DNA of 64,000 nt from Mixta calida (lineage in GTDB: Bacteria; Pseudomonadota; Gammaproteobacteria; Enterobacterales; Enterobacteriaceae). The DNA is taken from assembly GCF_002953215.1 (NCBI RefSeq), contig NZ_CP026378.1:4074540-4138539 (forward strand), read 5' to 3'. Shown here in pieces: positions 1 through 14,708 of this stretch. Both the position numbers and the translations under genes were made by a program. Each line of letters starts with the position of its first letter. Position 1 is the first letter of the stretch. The notes below the pieces were generated by a model, which was given only the letters and a program-made list of their open reading frames with translations, was not told the origin of the DNA and did no database searches.

Positions 1-3000
1 GGCTGGCCGTCGCTTCTTCCGCGCTCACCTGAGGCGCAACGGTCGGCTCGCCAGCCGCACGGCGACGCATACGATCCTGATGGTAAGCGTAACCGGTACC
101 GGCCGGGATCAGACGACCCACGATAACGTTCTCTTTCAGGCCGCGCAGCTCGTCGCGCTTGCCTGCTACCGCTGCTTCGGTCAGGACACGGGTGGTCTCC
201 TGGAACGATGCCGCAGAGATGAACGATTCGGTTGCCAGAGACGCTTTGGTGATGCCCAACAGGTCGCGAGCGTATGTGGCGCCCACTTTGCCGTTGATCT
301 CCAGATCGCGGTTGGCAATCTTCACGCGTGAGTATTCTACCTGCTCGCCTTCCAGGAACTCGGAGCTGCCCGCGCTGGAGATGGTTGCTTTACGCAGCAT
401 CTGACGCACGATAACTTCGATGTGCTTATCGTTAATCTTAACGCCCTGCAGACGGTATACGTCCTGCACTTCGTTAACGATGTAACGGGTCACAGCCTGA
501 ACGCCACGCAGACGCAGAATGTCATGCGGAGATTCTGGTCCGTCGGAGATCACGTCACCACGTTCAACGCGTTCGCCTTCAAATACGTTGAGCTGACGCC
601 ATTTCGGAATCATCTCTTCGTACGGCTCGCTGCCGTCGACCGGCGTGATCACCAGACGACGCTTGCCTTTGGTCTCTTTACCGAAGGAGACGATACCGCT
701 AATTTCAGCCAGAATCGCAGGCTCTTTCGGACGACGCGCTTCGAACAGGTCGGCAACGCGCGGCAGACCACCGGTAATATCCTTGGTACCGCCAGATTCC
801 TGAGGCACACGCGCCAGGGTGTCACCAGAGCTGATCTTCACGCCGTCTTCCAGCTGAACAATCGCTTTGCCCGGCAGGAAGTACTGAGCCGGCATGTCGG
901 TGCCCGGGATCAGAACGTCGTCGCCGTTAGCGTCAACGATTTTCAGCGCCGGACGCAGGTCTTTACCACCAGCGGTACGCTCTGCGGTGTCCAGCACCAC
1001 GAGTGAAGACAGACCGGTCAGCTCGTCAGTTTGACGGGTAATGGTCTGGCCGTCGATCATGTCGGTGAAACGGATGAAACCGCTCACTTCGGTGATAACC
1101 GGCATGGTGTGCGGATCCCAGTTCGCTACTGTTTCACCAGCATTGACCTGCTCACCGTCACCTTTCGCCATGGTCGCGCCGTAAGGCACTTTATAGCTTT
1201 CTTTGGTGCGCCCGAATTCGTCGATCATTTTCAGTTCAACGTTACGGGAAGTGATCACCAGCTTGCCAGCGGAGTTGGTTACCGACTTGGCGTTCGTCAG
1301 CTTGATGGTACCTTTGTTCTTCACCTGAATGCTGGATTCAGCAGCCGCACGCGATGCCGCACCACCGATGTGGAACGTACGCATCGTCAGCTGTGTACCC
1401 GGCTCACCGATGGACTGCGCCGCGATAACGCCGATGGCCTCACCTTTGTTGATGATATGGCCACGCGCCAGGTCACGACCGTAGCAGTGCGCACAGACGC
1501 CGAAGTCAGTTTCACAGGCAACAACGGAACGCACTTTCACGCTGTCGACAGAGTTCTGCTCCAACACGTCACACCAGTGCTCATCGAGCAGGGTGTTGCG
1601 GGAAACCAGAATGTCCGCCGTACCCGGCTTCAGTACGTCTTCCGCCGTTACACGGCCCAGTACACGCTCACGCAGCGGCTCTTTAACGTCGCCACCTTCG
1701 ATAACCGGCGTCATGGTAATGCCTTCGAGGGTGCCGCAGTCATCTTCGGTCACCACCAAATCCTGCGCCACGTCAACCAGACGACGGGTCAGATAACCGG
1801 AGTTTGCCGTTTTCAGTGCGGTATCCGCCAGACCTTTACGCGCACCGTGCGTGGAGATGAAGTACTGGAGTACGTTCAGACCTTCACGGAAGTTCGCAGT
1901 GATCGGCGTTTCGATGATGGAGCCATCCGGCTTCGCCATCAGGCCACGCATACCCGCCAGCTGACGGATCTGAGCGGCAGAACCACGCGCACCGGAGTCG
2001 GCCATCATAAAGATGCTGTTAAAGGAAACCTGTTTTTCCTCTTCGCCGTCGCGGTTGATAACCGTTTCGGTAGAGAGGTTTTCCATCATCGCCTTGGCAA
2101 CACGTTCGTTGGCCGCGGCCCAGATATCGATAACTTTGTTATAGCGTTCGCCAGCGGTTACCAGACCAGACTGGAACTGCTCCTGGATCTCAGCCACTTC
2201 CGCTTCCGCTTCGGTGATGATCTCCACTTTCTTCGCCGGGATAACCATGTCGTCGATACCTACGGAAGCGCCTGAACGGGCTGCGTAGGCAAAACCGGTG
2301 TACATGGTCTGGTCAGCAAAGATAACAGTCGGTTTCAGGCCCAGAATGCGGTAACAGGTGTTCAGCATTTTGGAGATCGCCTTTTTACCCAGCGCCTGGT
2401 TGACGATGGAGTAAGGCAGACCCTGCGGCACGATCATCCACAGAATAGCGCGACCGATAGTGGTATCGATCAGGCTGGTTTTCGGGATGAATTCACCCTG
2501 CTCATTCTTTTCATATTCAGTGATACGCACTTTAACGCGCGCATGCAGCTCGGCCAGGCCGGCGCGGTAAACACGCTCAGCTTCTTTCGGGCCGGTCAGC
2601 ACCATGCCTTCGCCTTTCGCGTTCACTTTGTCGCGGGTCATGTAGTACAGACCCAGAACAACGTCCTGAGACGGAACGATAATCGGCTCACCGTTCGCCG
2701 GAGACAGGATGTTGTTGGTAGACATCATCAGCGCACGCGCTTCCAGCTGGGCTTCCAGCGTCAGCGGTACGTGAACAGCCATCTGGTCACCATCGAAGTC
2801 GGCGTTATAGGCCGCACAAACCAGCGGGTGCAGCTGAATTGCTTTACCTTCGATCAGAACCGGCTCAAACGCCTGGATGCCAAGACGGTGCAGCGTCGGC
2901 GCACGGTTCAGCAGAACCGGGTGTTCGCGGATCACTTCGTCCAGGATATCCCAAACCACGGCTTCTTCACGCTCAACCATTTTCTTGGCGGCTTTGATGG

Positions 3001-4177
3001 TGGTCGCGAGGCCACGCAGCTCCAGCTTGCCGTAGATGAACGGTTTGAACAGTTCGAGCGCCATTTTCTTCGGCAGGCCGCACTGATGCAGACGCAGGTA
3101 AGGACCTACGGTAATAACGGAACGACCAGAGTAGTCGACGCGTTTACCCAGCAGGTTCTGACGGAAACGACCCTGCTTACCTTTAATCATGTCAGCCAGC
3201 GATTTCAGCGGACGCTTGTTGGAGCCGGTGATCGCGCGACCGCGACGACCGTTGTCCAGCAGGGCGTCTACCGCTTCCTGCAGCATACGTTTTTCGTTGC
3301 GTACGATGATGTCCGGCGCAGCCAGATCCAGCAGTCGTTTCAGACGGTTGTTACGGTTAATGACGCGACGATAGAGATCGTTCAGGTCAGAAGTCGCAAA
3401 ACGACCGCCGTCCAGCGGAACCAGAGGACGCAGATCCGGCGGCAGCACAGGCAGCACGGTCAGGATCATCCACTCCGGCTTGTTGCCAGACTGTACGAAG
3501 GCTTCCAGCAGCTTGATGCGCTTGGTCAGCTTCTTACGCTTGGTCTCGGAGTTGGTTTCGTTCAGCTCTTCGCGCAGCTGCTCGCATTCCTGCTCCAGAT
3601 CCATGTTTTTCAGCAGCGCCTGGATCGCTTCCGCGCCCATTTTCGCGTCGAATTCGTCGCCAAACTCTTCCAGCGCGTCGAGATACTGCTCTTCAGTCAG
3701 GATCTGGCGCTTCTCGAGGTTGGTCATGCCGCCTTCAACCACGACATAAGATTCGAAATACAGCACGCGTTCGATATCGCGCAGCGGCATATCCAGCAGC
3801 AGGCCGATACGGGACGGCAGCGATTTCAGGAACCAGATGTGCGCGGTCGGGGAAGCCAGCTCGATGTGGCCCATGCGCTCACGACGCACTTTGGTCTGGG
3901 TCACTTCAACGCCGCACTTCTCACAGATCACGCCACGGTGTTTCAGGCGCTTGTATTTGCCGCACAGGCATTCGTAATCTTTTACCGGCCCGAAAATACG
4001 GGCGCAGAACAGACCATCGCGCTCTGGCTTGAAGGTACGGTAGTTAATGGTTTCCGGCTTTTTCACTTCACCGAAAGACCAGGAACGGATCATGTCTGGC
4101 GAGGCCAGCGCAATCTTGATCGCATCAAACTCTTCGGTTTTAGTTTGCGCTTTCAGAAACTTAAGTAAGTCTTTCAC
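1..4177 (-). CDS. rpoC: RNA polymerase subunit beta' (3' end cut by window edge)
   Basis: This is the largest catalytic subunit of RNA polymerase. About 1392 codons are present, against 1407 residues in E. coli, so only some 15 C-terminal residues lie outside. The start is GTG at 4177, followed by Lys-Asp-Leu-Leu as in E. coli, with a GGGAGC ribosome site upstream. The active-site motif NADFDGD, whose three Asp bind the catalytic magnesium, is read near 2780-2810, close to residue 460. A second Cys cluster, with [11 protein letters not shown], is read near 1465-1510 and matches the C-terminal zinc site. It lies 96 bp downstream of rpoB in the same operon. I see no frameshift: the codon periodicity keeps one phase throughout. 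Confidence 0.98.
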   Translation of the reverse strand, partial: MKDLLKFLKAQTKTEEFDAIKIALASPDMIRSWSFGEVKKPETINYRTFKPERDGLFCARIFGPVKDYECLCGKYKRLKHRGVICEKCGVEVTQTKVRRERMGHIELASPTAHIWFLKSLPSRIGLLLDMPLRDIERVLYFESYVVVEGGMTNLEKRQILTEEQYLDALEEFGDEFDAKMGAEAIQALLKNMDLEQECEQLREELNETNSETKRKKLTKRIKLLEAFVQSGNKPEWMILTVLPVLPPDLRPLVPLDGGRFATSDLNDLYRRVINRNNRLKRLLDLAAPDIIVRNEKRMLQEAVDALLDNGRRGRAITGSNKRPLKSLADMIKGKQGRFRQNLLGKRVDYSGRSVITVGPYLRLHQCGLPKKMALELFKPFIYGKLELRGLATTIKAAKKMVEREEAVVWDILDEVIREHPVLLNRAPTLHRLGIQAFEPVLIEGKAIQLHPLVCAAYNADFDGDQMAVHVPLTLEAQLEARALMMSTNNILSPANGEPIIVPSQDVVLGLYYMTRDKVNAKGEGMVLTGPKEAERVYRAGLAELHARVKVRITEYEKNEQGEFIPKTSLIDTTIGRAILWMIVPQGLPYSIVNQALGKKAISKMLNTCYRILGLKPTVIFADQTMYTGFAYAARSGASVGIDDMVIPAKKVEIITEAEAEVAEIQEQFQSGLVTAGERYNKVIDIWAAANERVAKAMMENLSTETVINRDGEEEKQVSFNSIFMMADSGARGSAAQIRQLAGMRGLMAKPDGSIIETPITANFREGLNVLQYFISTHGARKGLADTALKTANSGYLTRRLVDVAQDLVVTEDDCGTLEGITMTPVIEGGDVKEPLRERVLGRVTAEDVLKPGTADILVSRNTLLDEHWCDVLEQNSVDSVKVRSVVACETDFGVCAHCYGRDLARGHIINKGEAIGVIAAQSIGEPGTQLTMRTFHIGGAASRAAAESSIQVKNKGTIKLTNAKSVTNSAGKLVITSRNVELKMIDEFGRTKESYKVPYGATMAKGDGEQVNAGETVANWDPHTMPVITEVSGFIRFTDMIDGQTITRQTDELTGLSSLVVLDTAERTAGGKDLRPALKIVDANGDDVLIPGTDMPAQYFLPGKAIVQLEDGVKISSGDTLARVPQESGGTKDITGGLPRVADLFEARRPKEPAILAEISGIVSFGKETKGKRRLVITPVDGSEPYEEMIPKWRQLNVFEGERVERGDVISDGPESPHDILRLRGVQAVTRYIVNEVQDVYRLQGVKINDKHIEVIVRQMLRKATISSAGSSEFLEGEQVEYSRVKIANRDLEINGKVGATYARDLLGITKASLATESFISAASFQETTRVLTEAAVAGKRDELRGLKENVIVGRLIPAGTGYAYHQDRMRRRAAGEPTVAPQVSAEEATAS

Positions 4178-4206
4178 GGATTAGCTCCCGTCGGAGTGAG
4201 ACTTCT

Positions 4207-4238
4207 CAAGGGAATCCGGGCAAGCCCGGATTCCCTTG
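4207..4238. other. Perfect 14-bp hairpin in the rpoB-rpoC gap
   Basis: The sequence AAGGGAATCCGGG, loop CAAG, CCCGGATTCCCTT plus one flanking C/G pair forms a perfect stem of 14 bp with a 4-nt loop. There is no T-tract after it on the minus strand, so it is unlikely to terminate rpoBC transcription. It may be an mRNA stability or processing structure. A small palindrome, TACCC-TGA-GGGTA, sits at 4261-4273, directly after the rpoB stop. Confidence 0.6.
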
Positions 4239-4273
4239 TAACCAGTACAGATGCGAATGCTACCCTGAGGGTA

Positions 4274-7200
4274 TTACTCGTCTTCCAGCTCGATGTTGAT
4301 GCCCAGCGAGCGGATCTCTTTCAACAGTACGTTGAAGGATTCCGGCATGCCCGGCTCCATCTGATGGTTGCCGTCCACGATGTTCTTATACATCTTGGTA
4401 CGACCGTTGACGTCATCAGACTTAACGGTGAGCATTTCCTGCAGCGTGTATGCCGCGCCGTATGCTTCCAGCGCCCACACTTCCATCTCACCGAAGCGCT
4501 GACCACCGAACTGCGCCTTACCACCCAGCGGCTGCTGAGTAACCAGGCTGTAAGAGCCGGTAGAACGTGCGTGCATCTTGTCATCAACCAGGTGGTTGAG
4601 TTTCAGCATGTACATGTAGCCTACGGTAACCGGACGCTCGAACTGCTCGCCGGTGCGGCCGTCGAACAGGGTGATCTGACCGGAAGTCGGCAGATCGCCA
4701 AGCTGCAGCAGCTCTTTGATTTCGCTTTCTTTCGCGCCATCAAACACCGGCGTTGCGATCGGCATACCTTTTTTCAGGTTCTCGGCCAGACGCAGCACTT
4801 CGTCATCAGAGAAGGTGTTCAGATCGACACGCTGACGTACGTCGGCGCCCAGATCGTAAGCACGCTGGATGAACTCACGCAGTTTGGCGACTTCTTCCTG
4901 CTTCTTCAGCATCGCATTGATTTTGTCACCAATGCCTTTCGCCGCCATGCCCAGGTGGGTTTCCAGGATCTGACCGATGTTCATACGAGACGGTACGCCC
5001 AGCGGGTTCAGTACGATGTCGACCGGCGTGCCGTTCTCATCGTAAGGCATATCTTCGATCGGGTTGATCTTGGAGATAACACCTTTGTTCCCGTGACGAC
5101 CTGCCATCTTGTCACCAGGCTGGATCTGACGTTTAACGGCCAGATACACTTTGACGATTTTCAGCACGCCCGGTGCCAGGTCGTCGCCCTGAGTGATTTT
5201 GCGGCGCTTAGCTTCGAGTTTCTTCTCAAACTCGTGCTTCAGCTCGTCGTACTGCTCGGCCAGCTGCTCCAGCTGATTCTGCTTCGCTTCGTCGGTCAGG
5301 CCCAGTTCCAGCCAGCGCTCGCGCGGCAGCTTGTCCAGTTTTTCCGCTTCCACGCCGCCGGAAACCAGCACTGCATGGATACGTGCGAACAGACCGGCTT
5401 CGAGGATCTGCAGTTCTTCAGTCAGGTCTTTCTTCGCCTGCTTCAGCTGCATCTCTTCGATTTCCAGCGCGCGCTTGTCTTTTTCCACGCCATCGCGGGT
5501 AAAGACCTGCACGTCGATAACGGTGCCGGAAACGCCATTCGGTACGCGCAGAGAAGAGTCTTTCACGTCAGACGCTTTCTCACCGAAGATCGCGCGCAGC
5601 AGTTTCTCTTCCGGCGTCAGCTGGGTTTCACCTTTCGGCGTTACCTTACCAACCAGAATGTCACCGCCGGTCACTTCCGCACCGATGTAAACGATGCCGG
5701 ACTCATCCAGTTTGGAGAGCGCCGCTTCACCCACGTTCGGGATGTCAGCAGTGATCTCTTCTGGCCCCAGCTTGGTGTCACGAGACACACACGCCAGTTC
5801 CTGAATGTGGATGGTGGTGAAGCGATCTTCCTGTACAACGCGCTCGGAGACCAGAATGGAGTCTTCGAAGTTGTAGCCGTTCCACGGCATGAACGCGACG
5901 CGCATGTTCTGACCCAGCGCCAGCTCACCGAGGTCGGTGGACGGGCCATCAGCCAGCACGTCGCCGCGCTCTACCGGTTCGCCCAGAGAAACGCACGGCA
6001 TCTGGTTGATGCAGGTGTTCTGGTTAGAACGGGTATATTTAGTCAGGTTGTAGATGTCGATGCCGGCTTCGCCCGGATACATCTCGTCTTCGTTAACTTT
6101 GATAACGATACGTGACGCATCAACATACTGTACGGTACCGCCACGTTTGGCTACGGCGGTTACGCCGGAGTCAACCGCTACCGCGCGCTCCATACCGGTA
6201 CCAACCAGCGGCTTATCAGCACGCAGAGTCGGAACCGCCTGACGTTGCATGTTCGCACCCATCAGGGCGCGGTTAGCATCATCGTGCTCCAGGAACGGGA
6301 TCAGGGACGCACCGACGGAAACCACCTGCTGGGTGGAAACGTCCATGTAGTCAACCTGATCGCGGCTGAACAGGCTCGATTCGCCTTTGCTACGGCAGGT
6401 GACCAGATCGTCAACAAAGCCGCCGTTTTCATCAAGCTGGGCGTTCGCCTGAGCGATAACGTAGTTACCCTCTTCGATAGCGGAGAGGTAATGAATTTCA
6501 TCACTCACTACGCCGTCGATAACGCGACGATACGGGGTTTCCAGGAAACCGTATTCGTTCGTCTGCGCATATACGGAGAGTGAGTTGATCAGACCGATGT
6601 TCGGACCTTCAGGCGTTTCGATAGGACATACGCGACCGTAGTGAGTCGGGTGTACGTCTCGCACTTCGAAGCCTGCGCGTTCACGGGTCAGACCGCCTGG
6701 GCCAAGCGCGGAAATACGACGCTTGTGCGTAATCTCAGACAGCGGGTTGTTCTGGTCCATAAACTGAGACAGCTGGCTGGAACCGAAGAACTCTTTCACC
6801 GCCGCAGAGATCGGCTTGGCGTTGATCATATCCTGAGGCATCAGGGTATCGAGATCGCCCAAAGACAGACGCTCTTTCACCGCACGCTCAACGCGCACCA
6901 GACCGACGCGGAACTGGTTTTCCGCCATTTCGCCCACGGAACGAATACGACGGTTGCCGAGGTGGTCAATATCATCCACTTCGCCTTTGCCGTTACGGAT
7001 ACCGATGAGCTTCTTCATCACTTCGATGATGTCGTCTTTGCTCAGGATACCGGAACCTTCGATCTCGTCGCGACCCAGAGAACGGTTGAACTTCATGCGG
7101 CCAACCGCAGAAAGATCGTAACGGTCTTCGGAGAAGAACAGGTTCTCGAACAGGTTTTCCGCCGCTTCGCGCGTCGGCGGCTCGCCCGGACGCATCATGC

Positions 7201-8302
7201 GATAGATCTCAACCAGCGCACTCAGGCGATCGTTGGTTGGGTCAACGCGCAGCGTTTCGGAGATATACGGGCCGTGATCCAGGTCGTTGGTAAACAGCGT
7301 TTCGATACGCTTGTGACCGGCCTGGCTCAGCTTCGCCAGCAGATCCAGCGACAGCTCCATGTTCGCAGTGACGATCAGCTCGCCTGTGCCTTCGTCGACA
7401 TAGTCTTTAGCAACCACTTTGCCTGCAATGTATTCCACCGGCACTTCGATATGCTGGATACCATCTTTTTCCAGCTGACGAATATGACGCGCGGTAATAC
7501 GGCGGCCTTTCTCTACGTAGACCGTGCCGTTCGCTTCGATATCGAAGGAGGCGGTTTCGCCACGCAGACGCTCAGGCACCAGCTCCATCTGCAGCTTGTT
7601 GTCGCGAATTTCGAATACCACTTTTTCAAAGAACAGATCGAGAATCTGTTCAGTGGTGTAATTCAGCGCGCGCAGAATGATACTGGCCGGCAGTTTACGA
7701 CGACGGTCGATACGGACGAACAGGTTGTCTTTCGGGTCAAACTCGAAATCGAGCCATGAGCCACGGTAAGGGATGATGCGTGCGTTATAGAGCACTTTAC
7801 CCGAAGAGTGGGTTTTACCCTTATCGCTGTCAAAGAATACGCCAGGACTACGGTGCAGCTGAGAAACGATAACCCTTTCAGTACCGTTAATAACAAAGGT
7901 ACCGTTTTCGGTCATGAGCGGAATTTCGCCCATGTATACTTCTTGTTCTTTGATGTCTTTAACGGTGCCTTCCGGCGCTTCGCGCTCGTAGATCACCAGA
8001 CGCAGCTTAACGCGCAGCGGAGCTGAATACGTCACGCCACGGATCTGACATTCTTTCACATCAAAGACAGGTTCGCCTAAGCGGTAGCTGACATACTGCA
8101 GCTCAGAGTTGCCGCTATAGCTCTGGATTGGGAATACGGAACGGAATGCAGCTTCCAGACCGTATTGGCCTTCCGGATCTTGCTCGATAAACTTCTGGAA
8201 CGAGTCAAGCTGGATAGAAAGGAGATAGGGTACGTCCAGAACCTGTGGACGTTTGCCAAAATCCTTACGAATGCGTTTTTTCTCGGTATAGGAGTAAACC
8301 AT
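4274..8302 (-). CDS. rpoB: RNA polymerase subunit beta
   Basis: Beta subunit of RNA polymerase, 1342 residues, the same length as in E. coli. It starts [20 protein letters not shown] after a GAGGA ribosome site. The rifampicin-binding stretch near residues 506-538 reads [20 protein letters not shown] followed by [13 protein letters not shown], which is the wild-type, drug-sensitive form at the Asp, His and Ser positions usually mutated. The conserved active-centre motif [13 protein letters not shown] is near residue 1065. It is transcribed with rplL upstream, through an attenuator, and with rpoC downstream. Confidence 0.99.
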   Translation of the reverse strand: MVYSYTEKKRIRKDFGKRPQVLDVPYLLSIQLDSFQKFIEQDPEGQYGLEAAFRSVFPIQSYSGNSELQYVSYRLGEPVFDVKECQIRGVTYSAPLRVKLRLVIYEREAPEGTVKDIKEQEVYMGEIPLMTENGTFVINGTERVIVSQLHRSPGVFFDSDKGKTHSSGKVLYNARIIPYRGSWLDFEFDPKDNLFVRIDRRRKLPASIILRALNYTTEQILDLFFEKVVFEIRDNKLQMELVPERLRGETASFDIEANGTVYVEKGRRITARHIRQLEKDGIQHIEVPVEYIAGKVVAKDYVDEGTGELIVTANMELSLDLLAKLSQAGHKRIETLFTNDLDHGPYISETLRVDPTNDRLSALVEIYRMMRPGEPPTREAAENLFENLFFSEDRYDLSAVGRMKFNRSLGRDEIEGSGILSKDDIIEVMKKLIGIRNGKGEVDDIDHLGNRRIRSVGEMAENQFRVGLVRVERAVKERLSLGDLDTLMPQDMINAKPISAAVKEFFGSSQLSQFMDQNNPLSEITHKRRISALGPGGLTRERAGFEVRDVHPTHYGRVCPIETPEGPNIGLINSLSVYAQTNEYGFLETPYRRVIDGVVSDEIHYLSAIEEGNYVIAQANAQLDENGGFVDDLVTCRSKGESSLFSRDQVDYMDVSTQQVVSVGASLIPFLEHDDANRALMGANMQRQAVPTLRADKPLVGTGMERAVAVDSGVTAVAKRGGTVQYVDASRIVIKVNEDEMYPGEAGIDIYNLTKYTRSNQNTCINQMPCVSLGEPVERGDVLADGPSTDLGELALGQNMRVAFMPWNGYNFEDSILVSERVVQEDRFTTIHIQELACVSRDTKLGPEEITADIPNVGEAALSKLDESGIVYIGAEVTGGDILVGKVTPKGETQLTPEEKLLRAIFGEKASDVKDSSLRVPNGVSGTVIDVQVFTRDGVEKDKRALEIEEMQLKQAKKDLTEELQILEAGLFARIHAVLVSGGVEAEKLDKLPRERWLELGLTDEAKQNQLEQLAEQYDELKHEFEKKLEAKRRKITQGDDLAPGVLKIVKVYLAVKRQIQPGDKMAGRHGNKGVISKINPIEDMPYDENGTPVDIVLNPLGVPSRMNIGQILETHLGMAAKGIGDKINAMLKKQEEVAKLREFIQRAYDLGADVRQRVDLNTFSDDEVLRLAENLKKGMPIATPVFDGAKESEIKELLQLGDLPTSGQITLFDGRTGEQFERPVTVGYMYMLKLNHLVDDKMHARSTGSYSLVTQQPLGGKAQFGGQRFGEMEVWALEAYGAAYTLQEMLTVKSDDVNGRTKMYKNIVDGNHQMEPGMPESFNVLLKEIRSLGINIELEDE

Positions 8303-8557
8303 AGGGTTCCTCAGCTAGCTGACAAGTCGACCCACTCTGTCCGTCCTGAAGGACAGTTCATGCAACACTATTTTGTTTCTCGGAAAGTGCGGGACACCTT
8401 CCGCAATACGTCTTTCTATCACTCTTAAATCATTTCATTGCTGTTGCATGGGCAGGGAACCCTGCAGGGAAGCAGTATATTAAGGCGTCGATAGAAAAAG
8501 ATATTGAAGACGCTCAATGGACAAACAGTGCGAAACCCCATTGAGGCCCTGTAGCGC

Positions 8558-8588
8558 AAAAAGGCTGGTGACCAAAAAGTCACCAGCC
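8558..8588 (-). terminator. rplL-rpoB attenuator (partial terminator)
   Basis: On the minus strand GGCTGGTGAC, loop TTTTTG, GTCACCAGCC is followed by TTTTT, a Rho-independent terminator. In E. coli the same position holds an attenuator that lets only part of the ribosomal-protein transcripts continue into rpoBC. The 255 bp between it and rpoB (8303-8557) hold no gene. In E. coli this untranslated stretch carries an RNase III processing site, which I did not map here. Confidence 0.85.
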
Positions 8589-8627
8589 ATCAGCCTAAAA
8601 GATCAGGCTGCAACCTGAAAGGTTGGC

Positions 8628-9011
<384 letters not shown>

Positions 9012-9055
9012 TCAGAAAATAGTGTGTACGTAAAAGTGCGCTGTAAAGGAAGGCC

Positions 9056-9553
9056 TTAAGCGGCTTCTTTCGCATCGCGTACGGCAGCCAGGGTGCGGAC
9101 CAGTTTGCCTGCAGCGGCTTCTTTCATGGTCGACATCAGACGTGCCAGTGCTTCTTCGTAAGTCGGCAGCGTTGCCAGACGGTCAATTTGTGCCGCCGGG
9201 ATCAGCTCACCTTCAAAGGCTGCAGCTTTGACCTCGAATTTTGCATTCGCTTTCGCGAACTCTTTGAACAGACGAGCAGCAGCGCCCGGGTGTTCCATAG
9301 AGTATGCAATCAGGGTCGGACCAACAAACGTGTCTTTCAGGCACTCGAACTGAGTACCTTCAACGACGCGGCGCAGCAGGGTGTTACGAACAACACGCAT
9401 GTAAACGCCAGCTTCACGACCTGCTTTACGCAGTTCAGTCATTTTATCTACGGTAACGCCACGAGAATCCGCAACCACCGCAGACAGCGCGCCTTTGGCT
9501 ACTTCGCTGACTTCAGCAACAATCGCTTGTTTGTCTTGAAGATTTAATGCCAT
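9056..9553 (-). CDS. rplJ: 50S ribosomal protein L10
   Basis: Stalk base protein, 165 residues. It binds 23S rRNA and anchors L7/L12 dimers through its C-terminal helix. It starts [20 protein letters not shown] as in E. coli. In enterics the L10-L7/L12 complex represses its own operon by binding the mRNA leader directly upstream. Here rplJ is preceded by a 345-bp non-coding leader, consistent with that control. Confidence 0.99.
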   Translation of the reverse strand: MALNLQDKQAIVAEVSEVAKGALSAVVADSRGVTVDKMTELRKAGREAGVYMRVVRNTLLRRVVEGTQFECLKDTFVGPTLIAYSMEHPGAAARLFKEFAKANAKFEVKAAAFEGELIPAAQIDRLATLPTYEEALARLMSTMKEAAAGKLVRTLAAVRDAKEAA

Positions 9554-9862
9554 TAGCTTTTGCTCCTGGATTTTAGCCGGAGGAAAAATTCCCCCGAACT
9601 CACTTCACTTACCGACCGAAAAGAAGGTAAGCGCTAAAACACGGTGAGCAGAATCCAGAAAAGAAAAAATATTCTTCAGGCTCTGTCACCGTCTACGCAG
9701 GACGATTAAGTTTCTTTCGAAACACCTGCGGTCTTGGACGGAGGCCTGGATAAGGCCAGGCTCCAACCGAAAATCTTTCCGCCCTCCCCTTTCTGAACCG
9801 GCATCACCGATGTCATGAAGGCTTGAGGCGGGCGTTCTGTTTAACAGAACAACGGGCGTAAG
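9554..9862 (-). promoter_or_regulatory. rplJ (L10) mRNA leader
   Basis: This is the gene-free stretch between rplA and rplJ, downstream of the rplJ promoter. It contains several inverted repeats, including GTTCTGTT-T-AACAGAAC at 9834-9850 just after the promoter. In E. coli this leader is the binding site for the L10-L7/L12 repressor complex. Position and length fit; the exact binding fold was not modelled here. Confidence 0.7.
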
Positions 9863-9891
9863 ATTCTAGAGGAAACTTTCGCCCGCGTAAA
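9863..9891 (-). promoter_or_regulatory. rplJ promoter (PL10)
   Basis: On the minus strand TTTACG and TAGAAT are separated by exactly 17 bp. It begins 7 bp past the rplA stop codon and drives rplJ-rplL-rpoB-rpoC in addition to read-through from the rplK promoter. Confidence 0.7.
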
Positions 9892-9898
9892 GCGATTA

Positions 9899-11080
<1,182 letters not shown>

Positions 11081-11109
11081 TTAAACTTTCATATGCCGCC
11101 GGGGCACAT

Positions 11110-11150
11110 AAAAACAAAAGGCGCGAAATTGTAGGGCAATTTCGCGCCTT
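11110..11150 (-). terminator. nusG terminator
   Basis: On the minus strand AAGGCGCGAAATTG, loop CCCTA, CAATTTCGCGCCTT is followed by TTGTTTTTAT. This is a 14-bp stem with a T-rich tail that ends the secE-nusG unit. The rplK promoter -10 box lies in its loop. Confidence 0.85.
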
Positions 11151-11156
11151 CTGCAA
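11128..11156 (-). promoter_or_regulatory. rplK promoter (PL11), nested in the nusG terminator
   Basis: On the minus strand TTGCAG and TACAAT are separated by exactly 17 bp. The 17-bp spacer is one arm of the terminator stem and the -10 box spans the loop. It reads into rplK about 85 bp downstream. Confidence 0.75.
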
Positions 11157-11186
11157 CCCTAAATCGGTAAAAACCGAGCGGGTAAT

Positions 11187-11732
11187 TTAGCCTTTTTCAA
11201 CCTGGCCGAAATCCAGCTCAACCGGGGTTGCGCGTCCGAAGATAGAGACAGAAACCTTCAGGCGACTCTTCTCATAATCCACTTCTTCCACGACGCCATT
11301 AAAGTCGGCAAACGGGCCGTCATTGACGCGAACCATTTCGCCCGGCTCAAACAGCGTTTTCGGACGCGGTTTGTCGCCGACCTGCTGCAGACGGTTCATG
11401 ATCGCATCGACTTCTTTATCGCTAATCGGTGCCGGACGATCGGACGTACCGCCAATAAATCCCATCACGCGCGGAACGCTGCGCACCAGGTGCCAGCTTG
11501 CGTCGTTCATAACCATTTGCACCAGCACATAGCCGGGGAAGAATTTACGTTCGCTTTTGCGACGCTGGCCGCCACGAATCTCGACTACTTCTTCAGTAGG
11601 GACCATGACGTCGCCAAACAACTCTTCCATATTGTGCAATTTGATATGCTCACGCAGCGATTGTGCTACGCGCGCCTCAAAACCGGAAAACGCCTGAACG
11701 ACGTACCAGCGCTTTTTTGGAGCTTCAGACAT
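11187..11732 (-). CDS. nusG: Transcription elongation/antitermination factor NusG
   Basis: NusG, 181 residues, binds the RNA polymerase clamp through its N-terminal NGN domain. It links RNA polymerase to Rho or to ribosomal protein S10 through its C-terminal KOW domain. The NGN domain covers about residues 7-115 ([20 protein letters not shown]). The KOW motif is [20 protein letters not shown] near residue 126. It follows secE with one base between, as in E. coli. RfaH at 33.6 kb is its specialised paralogue. Confidence 0.99.
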   Translation of the reverse strand: MSEAPKKRWYVVQAFSGFEARVAQSLREHIKLHNMEELFGDVMVPTEEVVEIRGGQRRKSERKFFPGYVLVQMVMNDASWHLVRSVPRVMGFIGGTSDRPAPISDKEVDAIMNRLQQVGDKPRPKTLFEPGEMVRVNDGPFADFNGVVEEVDYEKSRLKVSVSIFGRATPVELDFGQVEKG

Positions 11733-11733
11733 C

Positions 11734-12117
11734 TCAGAACCTCAGGCCAGTGATAAACGATACCAGACGGACCAGAATACCATCCAGCCCCCACAAAATC
11801 AGTGACATCACGGCGGTAACCGCGGCAACGATTAACGTGGTATGCAGCGTTTCCTGGCGCGTAGGCCAAATGACTTTGCGCACTTCGGTTCTGGCTTCGC
11901 GAGCGAAAGCCACCGTTGCTTTACCTTTCGTCGTCAACAGCGCGATGCCGCCTGCCGCCGCGATCAGTATAACAACAGCCAATGCGCGCAGCGGTAAGGT
12001 CACTTCGCGATAATAGAAGTTACCTACAATTGCCACGATCAGCAAAATGGCGACGACTACCCACTTTATCGCTTCCAGGCCGCGCCCGCTTCCTTGAGCT
12101 TCGGTATTAGCACTCAT
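11734..12117 (-). CDS. secE: Sec translocon subunit SecE
   Basis: Inner-membrane subunit of the SecYEG channel, 127 residues with three hydrophobic segments, the three-helix form seen in enterics. The start is placed at [20 protein letters not shown], which matches E. coli, rather than at an in-frame start 15 codons upstream. The essential cytosolic amphipathic segment and last helix ([20 protein letters not shown]) are intact. Confidence 0.97.
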   Translation of the reverse strand: MSANTEAQGSGRGLEAIKWVVVAILLIVAIVGNFYYREVTLPLRALAVVILIAAAGGIALLTTKGKATVAFAREARTEVRKVIWPTRQETLHTTLIVAAVTAVMSLILWGLDGILVRLVSFITGLRF

Positions 12118-12290
12118 AAACCAACCTGCCACATAAATCAGAAACAATTTTGCCCCGCGCATGCGAGGCAGCCAAACCGAATGCAGCTGTTAAGGCGTAA
12201 CTCGGTCGATTACGCCGTGCTACAGAGCCTGTCTCAGCAATGATTATGAGCAAAGAATCACTGATGAGCCAGGTTCTATGTTACAGCGTA

Positions 12291-12314
12291 TAAAAAGGGC
12301 ATCAAATGATGCCC
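12291..12314 (-). terminator. tufB terminator
   Basis: On the minus strand GGGCATC, loop ATTT, GATGCCC is followed by TTTTTA, a compact Rho-independent terminator 35 bp after the tufB stop. Confidence 0.85.
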
Positions 12315-12348
12315 TCTTCTTGTACGTTGCGTCAAATGTTATCGGCGA

Positions 12349-13569
<1,221 letters not shown>

Positions 13570-13644
13570 TCACCACATCAACCAGGCATAGCCTGTGCTG
13601 TTGTATTTTTTGTACAGGAAGAATCAGGGAGGGAGATGAAGAAG

Positions 13645-13720
13645 TGGTGCTGATACCCAGAGTCGAACTGGGGACCTCACCCTTACCAAGGGTGCGCTCT
13701 ACCAACTGAGCCATATCAGC
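13645..13720 (-). tRNA. thrT: tRNA-Thr (GGT)
   Basis: 76 nt including an encoded CCA. It folds as a cloverleaf with the anticodon loop CTTGGTA giving GGT. It is the last tRNA before tufB. Confidence 0.97.
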
Positions 13721-13725
13721 ACATC

Positions 13726-13800
<75 letters not shown>

Positions 13801-13928
13801 AACCTGGAACTCGGCTACCTGTTCTTTCTGTAGCATATGAATAATAAGGTAAGGAGACTTATTATTCGAGCTTCGAGCCAACCTGCGTTGCTTGCTGACT
13901 CCGACTGTGCTTGAGCTCAGTCTGAATA

Positions 13929-14013
<85 letters not shown>

Positions 14014-14023
14014 TGATACTTGA

Positions 14024-14099
<76 letters not shown>

Positions 14100-14113
14100 A
14101 TCAAGTGAGGCGC

Positions 14114-14142
14114 ATTCTAGGAAGAGCGGCTGAGGTATGCAA
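14114..14142 (-). promoter_or_regulatory. thrU-tufB operon promoter
   Basis: On the minus strand TTGCAT and TAGAAT are separated by 17 bp. They are followed by the GC-rich discriminator GCGCCTC, typical of stable-RNA promoters under stringent control. An A-rich tract upstream could act as an UP element. Confidence 0.8.
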
Positions 14143-14708
14143 CAAAAAAATTGCGATAAATGTTCTATCGATTACTATTTGTGCAATTCTTCGCAAAATT
14201 ACGCTTTTTTGAAGAAAAAACAACCGTTCCTGGCAGTGAGGCCCGCCCGCAAAAAGCATTATAGCCTGCCGATTACGTCGGTAAGCCAGCAACAGCGTGC
14301 GTCGTTATGCCCGTTCGGCTGACTTAAAAAGCCCCTCTGGAGAAGCCCACCCGGCACCGCAATGAAAGCCAGGCAGGTTAAAAGCACAACCTGTGATCCA
14401 CATCACTTTTTAGTTTCTATCGCGCACTGTGCTTCTATCTAATAAGCTCAGCGGATCAATCGCTTAACACATACTGGGTCAGGCCTGTATCCCAGGGTTT
14501 TCTTTATTTGAATTTTATAATAACAGGCGAAATTGTGGGGATCCTTCCGATTGCATTTACCGATCTATCTTTTTCCTTCTTTTTTTCCCGTTACTGGTGT
14601 TAACCTCCTGCGCATTGTTTTCTGAAATTACCTTCAGGGCACAGGAAGGCGGATCAACTATGCTCTCCTGTCGCCGTTCGGTAAATATTTGCTGGCAGAA
14701 GCATGCTT
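14143..14708. other. Gene-poor 566-bp region between thrU and coaA
   Basis: No conserved gene is seen. The left part is upstream sequence of the tRNA operon promoter (AT-rich). Around 14392 there is a CRP-like palindrome. A T-rich tract lies at 14567-14590. An 18-codon open frame (14660-14716, ATG after AGGAAGG) overlaps the coaA start by 8 bp and could be a leader peptide, but nothing beyond its ribosome site supports it. Confidence 0.5.
14392..14407. promoter_or_regulatory. CRP-like site upstream of coaA
   Basis: TGTGA-TCCACA-TCACT matches the CRP consensus TGTGA-N6-TCACA at nine of ten key positions. It lies about 300 bp from both coaA and thrU, so its target is not clear. No well-placed promoter could be assigned to it. 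Confidence 0.4.

Noticed and set aside
4196..6115. Long plus-strand open frame of 639 codons opposite rpoB
   Set aside because: It is the mirror frame of a highly biased, conserved gene on the other strand, with His/Arg/Gln/Val-rich composition and no domain. The same holds for frames opposite rpoC at 1031-2275 and 2543-4168.
7000..7100. Rifampicin-resistance change in rpoB
   Set aside because: The rifampicin region (read at about 6700-6790) has the wild-type residues at the positions commonly mutated.
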